Assembly (NCBI GenBank): GCA_026982895.1
Contig: JALWQW010000017.1
Location: forward strand, 1 to 47,447
Direction of reading: 5' to 3'
Length of the DNA: 47,447 bases
DNA from: Microcaldota archaeon
Lineage (GTDB): Archaea > Micrarchaeota > Micrarchaeia > Anstonellales > J096
Shown here in pieces: positions 28,704 to 37,949 of the stretch. Under the pieces are notes generated by a model. It saw nothing but the letters and a program-made list of their open reading frames with translations, did no database searches and had not been told where the DNA came from. The first letter of the stretch is position 1; each line of letters opens with the position of its first letter. A program made the position numbers and the translations under genes.

Positions 28704-30221
28704 ATGGAAGAAAATGTAAGAGTAGGTGGGGAATGGAAGCCTCTGCTAATTATAATAAGTATAACTGCATTAACGGGCATAGTGCTCCAATTCTTCATCA
28801 ATGCATCCTCCTCCGATTATTGGATTGAAAAAGCCTTTGTAAAATTCAACAACACAACAGGCACTATAAGAGAATCATTTTTATTCCACATCAATAAAGA
28901 CGGCTTTCATGAGTATTACAAAGAATATACTGGTGATGAAGCGGTCTTGACTATAGCCTGTAGCAAAGGCTTAGATAGAATAGATACCTACGAACACATA
29001 CACCACAAAGAAGTTGAAATGTTAATCTGCAGAAGCAAGGCAGGATTGAAGAAAGGAAATTATTGGCTAAATATCACATACAGAATGCCCAATAAAGAAA
29101 AAATCCGATGGGTATCCTTCACAAACAGCCCCCGAGATATAAAACATTTCTGGTCGAACGGCGACGCGATATTCAACAATGTCCATAGGGATGAAGCGGC
29201 AATCTCATACTACCCGCAAGCAGATATAGGAGATATTTTATTTAGATACTTCCTACGCATAAGCACTTACAGAGATATTATCGTTACGATTCTGCTGGTA
29301 GCATCTATGTTAATCATATACTGGAGGTATGGAAGAGAAGCTGCTGTTGATGAAGCATCTTTACCAGAAATCGTGCATACTCCGCCATCACATAGGCCAA
29401 GTTATGAAGTAGCTTGTCTCATGGCAGATATTCCCTTGGGTAGAAGTAGGGATGATGTCGCCAGATTCCTAAGCGCATTAATAGTCAATGGCATAAGGAA
29501 AGGTACAATGGAGATAAAGGATAAAAAACTAAACATAAAAGACATGAAGGCTGTTGAGGAAGCTTACCCAAAGGAGATAACGGCGATATTAAAAATGTTA
29601 AACGGTAGAGACCTATCTAAGCTAAATAAAAAAGATATTGAAAAATTAGTGAATACACTCATGAAAAACTATCTAAAAACCCTTGAAAAATATTACAGCA
29701 ACAAGGGATTTGAGGAATTTTTCATCCCTATAGGATATATCCTCTTGCTAGGAGGACCAATATTAGCCGTACTTCTCAGAATAGTGCCCCTCCCAATATG
29801 GTTAATAGAGTGGATTTTCACAGTATATTTTCAACTTTTAGTGATCACTGGTGCATACGCCCGCTTTGGAAAATACCTTTTAGGAAGATACAAAACAAAG
29901 GAGATCTACAAAGAACGCCTTCTATGGGATAAGTTCAAAAAGCTGCTCAAAGACCAAAGTAGACTAAAAGAATACTCTCTAAAAGATATGAATATGTGGG
30001 GAGAATGGCTTGAATACGCTTACGCTCTAGAAATACCCAAAAAGAACATTGAGTTAATAGCAAAGATGGCCAAATCCATGGGCTATGAAAAGGCCAATGA
30101 AATTGCAACAGTAAGCTTATACACTCTGGCCCTTAGCGGAGCAATTAAGAGCATTTCTTCTAGTAAAAGGAGCTCTCTTGGCGGCGGCTTCTCAGGCGGA
30201 GGCAGCTTTGGAGCTAGATAA
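28704..30221 (+). CDS. DUF2207-like membrane protein
   Basis: TM segments, C-terminal GGGFSGGGSFGAR. Confidence 0.65.
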   Translation: MEENVRVGGEWKPLLIIISITALTGIVLQFFINASSSDYWIEKAFVKFNNTTGTIRESFLFHINKDGFHEYYKEYTGDEAVLTIACSKGLDRIDTYEHIHHKEVEMLICRSKAGLKKGNYWLNITYRMPNKEKIRWVSFTNSPRDIKHFWSNGDAIFNNVHRDEAAISYYPQADIGDILFRYFLRISTYRDIIVTILLVASMLIIYWRYGREAAVDEASLPEIVHTPPSHRPSYEVACLMADIPLGRSRDDVARFLSALIVNGIRKGTMEIKDKKLNIKDMKAVEEAYPKEITAILKMLNGRDLSKLNKKDIEKLVNTLMKNYLKTLEKYYSNKGFEEFFIPIGYILLLGGPILAVLLRIVPLPIWLIEWIFTVYFQLLVITGAYARFGKYLLGRYKTKEIYKERLLWDKFKKLLKDQSRLKEYSLKDMNMWGEWLEYAYALEIPKKNIELIAKMAKSMGYEKANEIATVSLYTLALSGAIKSISSSKRSSLGGGFSGGGSFGAR

Positions 30222-30372
30222 AACATTTTATGTCCCTTTTTAGAGGTGAAGAGGAGATTCAAAGGAAAAGTGGGGGTATAATTATCAGCCGCCAATAGAA
30301 AAATAATGAAAGTATTTCACCACTGACCAGGGGAGCTTTGTTCATGATGAAGTTCTTCATGCTCTGGGGGAG

Positions 30373-30425
30373 TTTCCCTCCTAAGAGGGAAAAAATTGGC
30401 AAATGTTTCCCTGTGGAGAGGGAAA
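30373..30425. terminator. Two tandem TTTCCCT...AGGGAAA hairpins between convergent genes
   Basis: TTTCCCTC-CTAA-GAGGGAAA (30373-30392) and TTTCCCT-GTGGAG-AGGGAAA (30406-30425). Confidence 0.5.
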
Positions 30426-30436
30426 TTTCTACAAGC

Positions 30437-31582
30437 TCAGAGCTCCGCTATCCTCTTGTATAAAGGCACGAGAGCCCTAAGCTCATCAACAGAAACACGC
30501 TCATCTCTACCATGAGCGTTGAAGCTCCTCGGCCCAAACTCGACGACGCCGATCCCGGCGCTGGAAAAGAATCTAGCATCTGAGGAGCCACCAGCGGTTG
30601 AGGACTTTGGCTTGTAACCCTTGGAGGAGAGGAATGTCAAGACAGCTTCTGCATACTCTTTATCTGGATTGAAGAAAGGCGCTGCGTAAAAGAGCTCTTC
30701 TATATCAACTTCGTAGCCGTCTTTATACAGGTAATGAAGGATCGCCTCCCTGCTCGTGCCGTGGTTCATGCGTATATCCAGTGTAAGCTCCAGTGTTGAG
30801 GGAACGGTGTTGTAAGCAGAGAGAGGCATCGACAGGCTCGTTATGTTCACAGTCGTTGGAGCCATCCCTTCTTTATTGGTGAGGTTAGCTCCCATGTCCA
30901 AAACATGCGCAATGTAACGAGAGGGATTATATGGCAGAGATTGTGAGGCATGTCCTCCTTTCCCTTTAATCCTTAACTTCAACCAAAACACACCCCTCCG
31001 CCCTACTTTTACAGTGTCGCCGAAAACCTTGGATTCTTGCATGGGCTCACCTATGAGCGCTCTCCTAATCTTGTGCTTTTTCAAAACATCCTTCAAAGCA
31101 GCTCCAGTCCCCTTAGCCCCTCCTTTCTCCTCATCGCCAACGACAAATAGAGAGGCACAGCGCTTCTCTTTCAAAAGCTCGGCAAAGGCGAGGGTCATCG
31201 CCGCTAAACCACCCTTCATATCGGCTGAACCTCTACCGTAAAGAAAGCCGTCTTTCTCCTCGGGTTCAAAGGCTTTATTCCAATCGTCGGCGGGAACGAC
31301 ATCATAATGCCCATTAAAGGCAAAAAGCTCAGCACATTCATAAGCGGGATAGTAAAAGGCGTTCACAACCCCCTCATAAGTGTAAAGCTCTCTTTTATAG
31401 GGCAGACCTTCCAAAGCCGAATCAATAACCTCAACTACCTTCTTGCCATTAGCAGAATCAACAGTATTGATAGAAATCAGTGCCTTCGCCAACTCGATGA
31501 CATCCATGCTGTGAATAGAAAAATAGCCCTTAAAAGCCTTGCTGAAATAGATAGGCTTAAAAACACTTTCTACCACATACAT
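30437..31582 (-). CDS. M20 family metallopeptidase (ArgE/DapE/ACY1-like)
   Basis: FNGHYDVVPADDW, GRGSADMKGGLAAM, GDEEKGGAKG, GGSSDARFF; true start may be MDVIELAKAL at 31507. Confidence 0.88.
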   Translation of the reverse strand: MYVVESVFKPIYFSKAFKGYFSIHSMDVIELAKALISINTVDSANGKKVVEVIDSALEGLPYKRELYTYEGVVNAFYYPAYECAELFAFNGHYDVVPADDWNKAFEPEEKDGFLYGRGSADMKGGLAAMTLAFAELLKEKRCASLFVVGDEEKGGAKGTGAALKDVLKKHKIRRALIGEPMQESKVFGDTVKVGRRGVFWLKLRIKGKGGHASQSLPYNPSRYIAHVLDMGANLTNKEGMAPTTVNITSLSMPLSAYNTVPSTLELTLDIRMNHGTSREAILHYLYKDGYEVDIEELFYAAPFFNPDKEYAEAVLTFLSSKGYKPKSSTAGGSSDARFFSSAGIGVVEFGPRSFNAHGRDERVSVDELRALVPLYKRIAEL

Positions 31583-31586
31583 ATGT

Positions 31587-32750
31587 ATGGCAGAAAAGCC
31601 CCAGGAGTATAAGGTGCGCGTTTATACAGCTTTTAGAAGAGGCTCTGAAACTCTTGAAAAACAAATCAGCAAAAAAATAGGCGAGAGGATTGTATTCAAA
31701 GAGCCAAAAGTAGACAAGTACATTAAAGGCGTGCCGAGCATATTCAACAGCAACTATAAAAAGTACCCCCTCGTAGAGATGCTTCATCCAGAAAAAATAA
31801 TCGAGTGGCTCTATAAAAAATCAAATTTCCTAGTACTATTAGAGGATGGCGAAAAAACTGTAGGCGTTGGAAGTGTAATATTAGGCGACGGCCCTGAATA
31901 CATGGAAGGTAAAATAGCTGAGTTCGCTAGAACAGCGGTACTTCCAGCCTACCAAGGAAACGGCTTCGGCAAGAAGCTATCGGCCGTAAGAAAAGCCATC
32001 ATAGAAGAGCTTATAGCATTGGATGTAGACGAATTTTCAGAGTTATGGACGTACAGCGAGCCAAGAGCGGCCAATGGTTTAACTCAAAAGAATGTGCTTA
32101 AACGCCTAAACCTAAAACCCTTTGGCATTCTACCAAAATACATCGTTAAAAACGATAGAGAGTTCGTAATAGAAAGCTGGGGGGAAGTAAGCGTAAGAGC
32201 TTATGTACCTGAAGAATTGAAAGAGACTCCTCTAATAAAAGGCTTAATAGAAAGCGGCGCAGCTTGTATCAAAAAAGGCCATAAAAAAGACATAAAAGAG
32301 ATAGAAGAAATAATAAATTTAGGAAATTACTTCGGAAGGCACGATGGAAAGAGCACGCCCATAGCAAACACACACATAACCGATTTTGGTTATGCAGACA
32401 TAAACATAAATTTAACAGAATACAACTTAAAAACAAAAGACCTGATTAAAATTCTAGCGGAGAGCGAAGAAGTATTCAAGGAGTATATGAATGTAAAGAA
32501 AGTAGATTCTCTCTTAGAGATAATCAATATAGTAACAACCTTTGAGAATATTGGAAATATTATGGAAAACATCAAATGGCTGGATAAACATTATATTCTC
32601 TCATCGTATATACCTGGAAAAAGACGATTTGCCCTCCAATTCGGCAGGATACTTGGGAAGAAGGACAATCTAAAAGAAGTCGTCATTTTAGAAGACTATG
32701 GCAACATGGCCAGCACACTAACGAATATAGTGGAAAAATACAAAGAATAA
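31587..32750 (+). CDS. GNAT-family N-acetyltransferase with C-terminal extension
   Basis: ARTAVLPAYQGNGFGKKLSAVRKAIIEE. Confidence 0.7.
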   Translation: MAEKPQEYKVRVYTAFRRGSETLEKQISKKIGERIVFKEPKVDKYIKGVPSIFNSNYKKYPLVEMLHPEKIIEWLYKKSNFLVLLEDGEKTVGVGSVILGDGPEYMEGKIAEFARTAVLPAYQGNGFGKKLSAVRKAIIEELIALDVDEFSELWTYSEPRAANGLTQKNVLKRLNLKPFGILPKYIVKNDREFVIESWGEVSVRAYVPEELKETPLIKGLIESGAACIKKGHKKDIKEIEEIINLGNYFGRHDGKSTPIANTHITDFGYADININLTEYNLKTKDLIKILAESEEVFKEYMNVKKVDSLLEIINIVTTFENIGNIMENIKWLDKHYILSSYIPGKRRFALQFGRILGKKDNLKEVVILEDYGNMASTLTNIVEKYKE

Positions 32751-32794
32751 ACTTAGGCGTGTATTTTTAAACATTAAGATAATAACTAAGACCA

Positions 32795-32878
32795 GCCGGG
32801 ATGGCGGAACCAGGCAACGCGCCGGACTTGAGATCCGGTGCCCTCACGGGCTTGTGGGTTCAAATCCCACTCCCGGCG
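32795..32878 (+). tRNA. tRNA-Ser (anticodon TGA)
   Basis: Acceptor GCCGGGA/TCCCGGC, anticodon stem CCGGA-CTTGAGA-TCCGG, long variable arm, T arm GTGGG-TTCAAAT-CCCAC, discriminator G; no encoded CCA. Confidence 0.93.
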
Positions 32879-32887
32879 CTTGCCGCC

Positions 32888-33802
32888 TTACTTCTTCTTG
32901 GTTTTGCTCTTTTTAGCAGCTTTTGTCTTCGACTTGCTGGATTTGGTTTTCTTCGCTGCCTTCGTCTTTTTAGCAGATTTAGCGCTCTTTGTCTTTTTAG
33001 ATGATGTCTTCCTAGAGGAGCTCTTGCTCTTGGTTATCTTCTCGACGGCCTTCTTAACAAGCTCCTTCTCATCAGGGAGGGGCTTTGCCTCCTCCAAGGG
33101 CTTAGTAGCCAACCTATCATAAAGCTCCAATGTAGAGGCTTCTAAGCGGGCAATATCTTTTTCAAGGGTTTTGACGCGCTCCTCAAGCATCTCAAAATTG
33201 GCACCTATAGCTTCTATACTCTCCTTTATAGACTGAGTTTCCTTTGTTAGGCTCTCATGCTTCTCCAATAGATCTTTTACATGCTCCGATGAGCCGCTTG
33301 TATCCTCTGACTTCAACCTACTCAGTATGCGCTGGGCGAAGTTATGGGGATTATAGACGCCATGAAGATAAATGGGTCCTCCCTCCTTCAAATGAGCTAC
33401 ACCTGCAGTATTTATTATAACAGTGCCGATGCCAAAAACCCTCTCCAAAAGGCCACGCTCAATATCAATATCCTGAATAGACTTGTAAGGAACAACATAG
33501 GAGTATCTCCGTATAATGCCTCTCTCTATATAAACACCTTCATCAGTAAAGGCATAGCCTACAGTAACATGAAGAATTTCTGAATACAATAGAGCCAAAA
33601 TGACGCCTATAAAGCCCAACAAACCTATAATCTCAGCTATCTTAAACTTAACATCATAACATGTGCCACCGCAGCCTTTATCTATAAGTGCGGCCGCTAT
33701 ATAAAGAACAGCAAACAATATCAAAACCTTTATCAGATTGACTAGAAATATGCGCCTGCTTATGCGCATCAGACTTTCTTGATTTACATGGATCGCTGCC
33801 AT
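32888..33802 (-). CDS. Membrane-anchored bacterial-type PH-domain protein with coiled coil and H1-like Lys/Ser/Ala-rich tail
   Basis: TMs near N-terminus; DEGVYIERGIIRRYSYVVPYKSIQDIDIERGLLERVFGIGTVIINTAG; tail KSSSRKTSSKKTKSAKSAKKTKAAKK... Confidence 0.75.
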   Translation of the reverse strand: MAAIHVNQESLMRISRRIFLVNLIKVLILFAVLYIAAALIDKGCGGTCYDVKFKIAEIIGLLGFIGVILALLYSEILHVTVGYAFTDEGVYIERGIIRRYSYVVPYKSIQDIDIERGLLERVFGIGTVIINTAGVAHLKEGGPIYLHGVYNPHNFAQRILSRLKSEDTSGSSEHVKDLLEKHESLTKETQSIKESIEAIGANFEMLEERVKTLEKDIARLEASTLELYDRLATKPLEEAKPLPDEKELVKKAVEKITKSKSSSRKTSSKKTKSAKSAKKTKAAKKTKSSKSKTKAAKKSKTKKK

Positions 33803-33810
33803 GCTATTTT

Positions 33811-34608
33811 TTGATGAAAGGCTTTTTTAAGATTAATGGCGCAATTCAAAGCGTGCCTGCCTACAAAGGAAAGCGATACAAAACCATTTTACTAGAAGAA
33901 TACAGCACTTCGCCGAAGAGGAATGTCGAGAATGATGTAGAAGAAGCTCTAGCCACTTTGCCAACTTATGACATATTTATAGACGACATGGATGAGCTAA
34001 ATTTAGACGGAGCGGCGAATATGAATATATTAGTAGAGAGGCCTAAATTGAAGATAAACATACATAATAGCCTCTTAAGCCTCCATATAAACACATACAC
34101 AGAAAGCGAAATACATGTAAATGTGCAAGGCGAATCGTTCTTAAGCATGAGCTTCGAGATAAACAAAAATCTCCATGTGAAGAGCAGATTCAACGGCGAA
34201 GGCGAATTGTACGAGAATATCAGGGTTGTAGAAGAAGGCATTCATGTAAAGCATGCATTGATGACAGAGATGGCCGGAAAAATAAGCACAAATATTAAAG
34301 GAGAGGCGAAAAACAGCATCATAGAATACACAGCAAAGCATATACCCACAAATTCCCTTAAACACGAAGCTAATTTGGCGGCGAAATGTCCTATAAAAGG
34401 CAAGCTAAGCCTAAAAGCTCTTTTAACGAAAAAGGTTAATGTTGAACTACAGCCAAACATCGAAGCTGCTTGCTTAAATGCAGAGATAACGCACAACGCA
34501 GCAGTATTCGGCATAAACGAAGAGGAGTTATTTTACCTGCGCACTAGGGGCTTGAACAAAAAGAAGGCTGAAGCAGCCCTTATAGAAGCGTTTAAAGGAA
34601 GCGCATAA
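33811..34608 (+). CDS. SufB/SufD-family (SufBD core) protein, compact
   Basis: C-terminus ITHNAAVFGINEEELFYLRTRGLNKKKAEAALIEAF resembles the SufBD H(G/N)A-x-G-x-LFYLxSRG signature; beta-helix-like body. Confidence 0.75.
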   Translation: MMKGFFKINGAIQSVPAYKGKRYKTILLEEYSTSPKRNVENDVEEALATLPTYDIFIDDMDELNLDGAANMNILVERPKLKINIHNSLLSLHINTYTESEIHVNVQGESFLSMSFEINKNLHVKSRFNGEGELYENIRVVEEGIHVKHALMTEMAGKISTNIKGEAKNSIIEYTAKHIPTNSLKHEANLAAKCPIKGKLSLKALLTKKVNVELQPNIEAACLNAEITHNAAVFGINEEELFYLRTRGLNKKKAEAALIEAFKGSA

Positions 34609-34652
34609 TGCACAACCTACTCATTTTTAACTTTTCAGAATAATATCTGCAC

Positions 34653-35129
34653 ATGAAGCAAAGACGCCTCAGCAACAAAGAATTAAGGCAATTGGACGAA
34701 GTTATCCCTATAAAAATAGGAAAGGGCAGAGAGGTGTTTGAGCTCGACCACCCCAAAGGCAAGGTATATATTATAGAAGGGCTACCTGCTTTCTTCGAAT
34801 ACGAAGGGAAGCTCTACCCAACCCTCCAATTTCTGCTCGATGTGGGTTTGGATGCTCCAGCAGTATATGTGGACAAAGGCGCGATTCCATATGTGGCAAA
34901 AGGAGCTGATGTTATGAGGCCAGGCATTCAGCATGTGGAGGGCGATTTTAAAAAGCATGACTTGGTTATTGTACGCGACGGCAAGCATGGACAGCCTCTG
35001 GCAGTGGGCCTCTCCCACTTAAACAAAGAGGCGCTTGTAGAGAGTAAGAAAGGCAAGATGATTAAAGTCATCCATCATATAAACGACTGGATATGGCGAT
35101 TGAAGCCTACAAGGGGAGCTTCGCGATAA
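34653..35129 (+). CDS. PUA domain RNA-binding protein
   Basis: APAVYVDKGAIPYVAKGADVMRPGIQHVEGDFKKHDLVIVRDGKHGQPLAVG. Confidence 0.8.
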   Translation: MKQRRLSNKELRQLDEVIPIKIGKGREVFELDHPKGKVYIIEGLPAFFEYEGKLYPTLQFLLDVGLDAPAVYVDKGAIPYVAKGADVMRPGIQHVEGDFKKHDLVIVRDGKHGQPLAVGLSHLNKEALVESKKGKMIKVIHHINDWIWRLKPTRGASR

Positions 35130-35604
35130 CCTTATATTCAGCATGCGGCCTCTTCAGTACACTCTCATAAAGCGTCAAGTGTTCCGGCATATAAGGCTCC
35201 AATTCAAAGCCTTTGTGCTTCTCCAAAAAGGGCTTAACATCGACTCTACACCTTACCCTCGCCAATGTTAAATGGCAGGTGTTGGAGCACTTCCCTTTAC
35301 CACAAGTAAGCTTAGCCAACTCTTCACAGCCATTCACACCTAGCCAAACGACGCGAACATAATCCAATGAAGGAAAAACACCGACGCCTTTAAATTCCAA
35401 TTTGGGCTTTTGGAATTGCATATTCTTCAATTCACCAATCAACACCTTTACAGCATCATCGGAAAGCTCACCGTAAAAATTGAGGGTTATATGCGCATTT
35501 TCAGGCGGCACCAATCTATAGCAAGGGCCTTTGAGCTCGTTTTGAAGTTTAGAAATTGCTTCCTTCACATAGTTAGGAACATCTATAGCCAAAAAGACAC
35601 GCAC
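35107..35604 (-). CDS. thpR: RNA 2',3'-cyclic phosphodiesterase (2'-5' RNA ligase family)
   Basis: Two HxTL motifs (HITLNFYGEL, HLTLARV), MRVFLAIDVPNYVKEAI. Confidence 0.88.
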   Translation of the reverse strand: MRVFLAIDVPNYVKEAISKLQNELKGPCYRLVPPENAHITLNFYGELSDDAVKVLIGELKNMQFQKPKLEFKGVGVFPSLDYVRVVWLGVNGCEELAKLTCGKGKCSNTCHLTLARVRCRVDVKPFLEKHKGFELEPYMPEHLTLYESVLKRPHAEYKVIAKLPL

Positions 35605-35612
35605 GAATATCC

Positions 35613-36125
35613 CTAAGCAAACCTGCTCTTATCTGCAAAGAGAGCCTTGAGCTTTATCTTCTCCCCTGGCGTTATATCCGGGCTTGGAGCAACAAAGGTG
35701 TTGTAGAAATCCTTCATGAGCATCGCAGTCCGAGTTTTGTCCTTTTTTATGGCGAGGGTTAAATAGCCTCTAGCTCCTTTTACATCACCCAAAAGAAAAG
35801 ACGAGAGAGCCTGCATGAAGTAATCATCGACAGTCGGCTTTTTAACGCCTGAAAACATGGCAAGGGCTTTATCATATATACCTCCAATGACATAGACATT
35901 GCCCAAAAGCCTGAGAAGCATGTCTGATTTGCAGCCTTCCTTCAAAGCAAGCTTCCCAAATTTAAGGGCGTCCTTCTCGTGGCCAGATATGAATGATTGA
36001 AGCGCTTCTAAATAATAAATTGCAGGAGGCTTGAACTCTTTCATGAGAACGCGGGCTTCGCTCTCCTCGCCCTCGATTATGATTTTCTCCACATAAGACA
36101 TGTCTATTTTTTTAGGCATCACCAC
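35613..36125 (-). CDS. Hypothetical TPR-like protein
   Basis: Helical repeats: LLRLLGNVYVIGGIYDKALAMF, ALSSFLLGDVKGARGYLTLAIKKD. Confidence 0.6.
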   Translation of the reverse strand: MVMPKKIDMSYVEKIIIEGEESEARVLMKEFKPPAIYYLEALQSFISGHEKDALKFGKLALKEGCKSDMLLRLLGNVYVIGGIYDKALAMFSGVKKPTVDDYFMQALSSFLLGDVKGARGYLTLAIKKDKTRTAMLMKDFYNTFVAPSPDITPGEKIKLKALFADKSRFA

Positions 36126-36171
36126 ATTTATATTAAAAAGCTTTATAAAGGCTTCATCCCCTTACAAAAAC

Positions 36172-36585
36172 ATGTATGAATATGTGGAGCACACAAGTGA
36201 TGTGAAAATAAGGGCTAAAGGGAAGAGCTTTGCAGAAGCACTCGAAAGCCTTATGCAAGGACTTATAGACTTGATGAAAAGCGGAAATACTGCTCAAAGC
36301 AATAAAGAAAAGGAAACTCTATTAGAGCTCAACACGAGCCATATAAACGACCTCGTTATTATGAGCTTAGAAAAAATACTTGTTATATCCGAAATCGAAA
36401 ATATTATCCCTAAAAAAGCAAAAATACTGGAAGAAGAGCACGAAAATCCCTATTATGTAAAGTTTGCCCTTTTTGGCAGTGAAGGCGAATTCAACGAAAC
36501 GCTCATAAAGGCAGTAACATATCACCAGTTGAAGGTTGAAAAAGAGGAGGATGGTTGGTTACTAGAAGTCATCGTCGATATATAA
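36172..36585 (+). CDS. Archease (RtcB cofactor protein)
   Basis: MYEYVEHTSDVKIRAKGKSFAEALESLMQGLIDLM; internal start preferred; AAAAAGCTTTATAAA promoter about 35 nt upstream. Confidence 0.85.
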   Translation: MYEYVEHTSDVKIRAKGKSFAEALESLMQGLIDLMKSGNTAQSNKEKETLLELNTSHINDLVIMSLEKILVISEIENIIPKKAKILEEEHENPYYVKFALFGSEGEFNETLIKAVTYHQLKVEKEEDGWLLEVIVDI

Positions 36586-36897
36586 TTCTGGATTTTTCTT
36601 AAACTCCTCCATAGCCCAAAAGCTTGCAGTGGTTACACCCACACCTAGAGACACAAGGAGGATTTTTAGCCAGAGAGGTGTTGATTTGTTCGTTTTATGT
36701 TCATTAAGCGGCTGATGGTTTGTAGTGTTGGGTGGCTTAGCCCTTTTCAGGACACGCTCGACCTTTGGCTTCTGTAGTTTAAGCATGAATTTAGGTGTGG
36801 ATTGTAAAGGCTGCGGCTTCAAAAACACTGTTGTTACAGTGCCAACCAAGATGGCTCGTTTTAATGTTTTATAAAGTTTGACCATAAAAATCACCAC
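36562..36897 (-). CDS. Small hypothetical membrane protein
   Basis: 111-aa ORF, one C-terminal TM segment; TTTATAAA about 25 nt upstream. Confidence 0.5.
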   Translation of the reverse strand: MVIFMVKLYKTLKRAILVGTVTTVFLKPQPLQSTPKFMLKLQKPKVERVLKRAKPPNTTNHQPLNEHKTNKSTPLWLKILLVSLGVGVTTASFWAMEEFKKNPELYIDDDF

Positions 36898-36917
36898 ATG
36901 AATATCGACGAAAAGCT

Positions 36918-37778
36918 TTATAAATGTGATAGTGTGCGATAAAGAGGATAAAGAGCTTGTATAAACTGCGTTTTGCTCTTAGCTAGAGAGCACTCCTTTA
37001 AAGCGTGCAGGATTGTAACCCACCTGCCAACCAACACTTTAAGGCTATCAACATCTTCAAAACGAGAGCCTGCTATAAAAAAGGAAGGATACCGATATAG
37101 AAGAAAATTTAACGCGGTGTTTGCCTTCCTAGCATTTCGCCATCTGCTAGTTATACATGGTTTTAGATGGCAGAGATAGCTATGTTCTAGTGCTAGGATA
37201 TACTTTCTTTTGGAAGTCTCCTTTGGGTTGCTGAAGAGGTTGTCTGCTATATCTGCTAGTTTTATAATGGGCAAGCGCAAATCATCTTCTGTTAAAATAG
37301 AATGGACATAATTCGTGTAATTTGTGTAAGGGGCTGTTGTCAATAAATCCAAGGAACAATGCGGATATGCCTCATTTGGATAATAGCTCAATTTATGAAT
37401 GAGCAAAGCTACTTCCTCGCCGTACTTGTTTAATAAAAGCTGCTTCATCATTAGCTTATCATCGGCTTCCTCTATGACATCGTGAAAGAGCGCTGCTATA
37501 ACCCCTTTTCTAAGAGCTTCGCCCCTTATATCGTATCTTTTAAGTAGAAAAGAAGCTATAGCAGAAACACGAAGAGGATGAACAATATAAGGCACAGCCT
37601 CCCTGAATGAAGGGTCACGCTCGCGCTTCCTATACTTGCCTTTATAAGATTCCAAAGCCTGATTCAGAGCGCCTTCCAACAAGGGCTCCTTCTTCAGCTT
37701 GGCTCTAAATGATTCTGGCAGGGATTTGTCCATCCATTTAGAGAGGTCTTTCTTCGATTTGTCTTTAACCCTAGGCAT
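36918..37778 (-). CDS. HD-domain hydrolase (RelA/SpoT HD-like)
   Basis: VPYIVHPLRVSAIASFLL, VIAALFHDVIEEAD, IKLADIADNL. Confidence 0.75.
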   Translation of the reverse strand: MPRVKDKSKKDLSKWMDKSLPESFRAKLKKEPLLEGALNQALESYKGKYRKRERDPSFREAVPYIVHPLRVSAIASFLLKRYDIRGEALRKGVIAALFHDVIEEADDKLMMKQLLLNKYGEEVALLIHKLSYYPNEAYPHCSLDLLTTAPYTNYTNYVHSILTEDDLRLPIIKLADIADNLFSNPKETSKRKYILALEHSYLCHLKPCITSRWRNARKANTALNFLLYRYPSFFIAGSRFEDVDSLKVLVGRWVTILHALKECSLAKSKTQFIQALYPLYRTLSHL

Positions 37779-37949
37779 TGCTATATTATGGCAAAAAGTA
37801 TTTATAAGTATTTGTTAATGCACTTAAGAAGCCAATACTTCCTTCAATGCGCTTTATTTTGTAAAATATTGGTGGTCTTTAACGAAATTTATGAACTCTA
37901 AAACACATAGAAAGCCATTATAAATCTTTCGAGGCATAATTATATTGCA

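Noticed and set aside
32795-32878. tRNA-Leu identity for the class II tRNA
   Set aside because: Anticodon loop CTTGAGA gives TGA (Ser) and the discriminator base is G, as expected for archaeal tRNA-Ser rather than A for tRNA-Leu.
32801-33122. Plus-strand ORFs rich in Leu/Phe/Ala over the tRNA and the lysine-rich tail
   Set aside because: One overlaps tRNA-Ser; both are antisense to the Lys-rich tail of the PH-domain protein, which automatically gives Leu/Phe codons.
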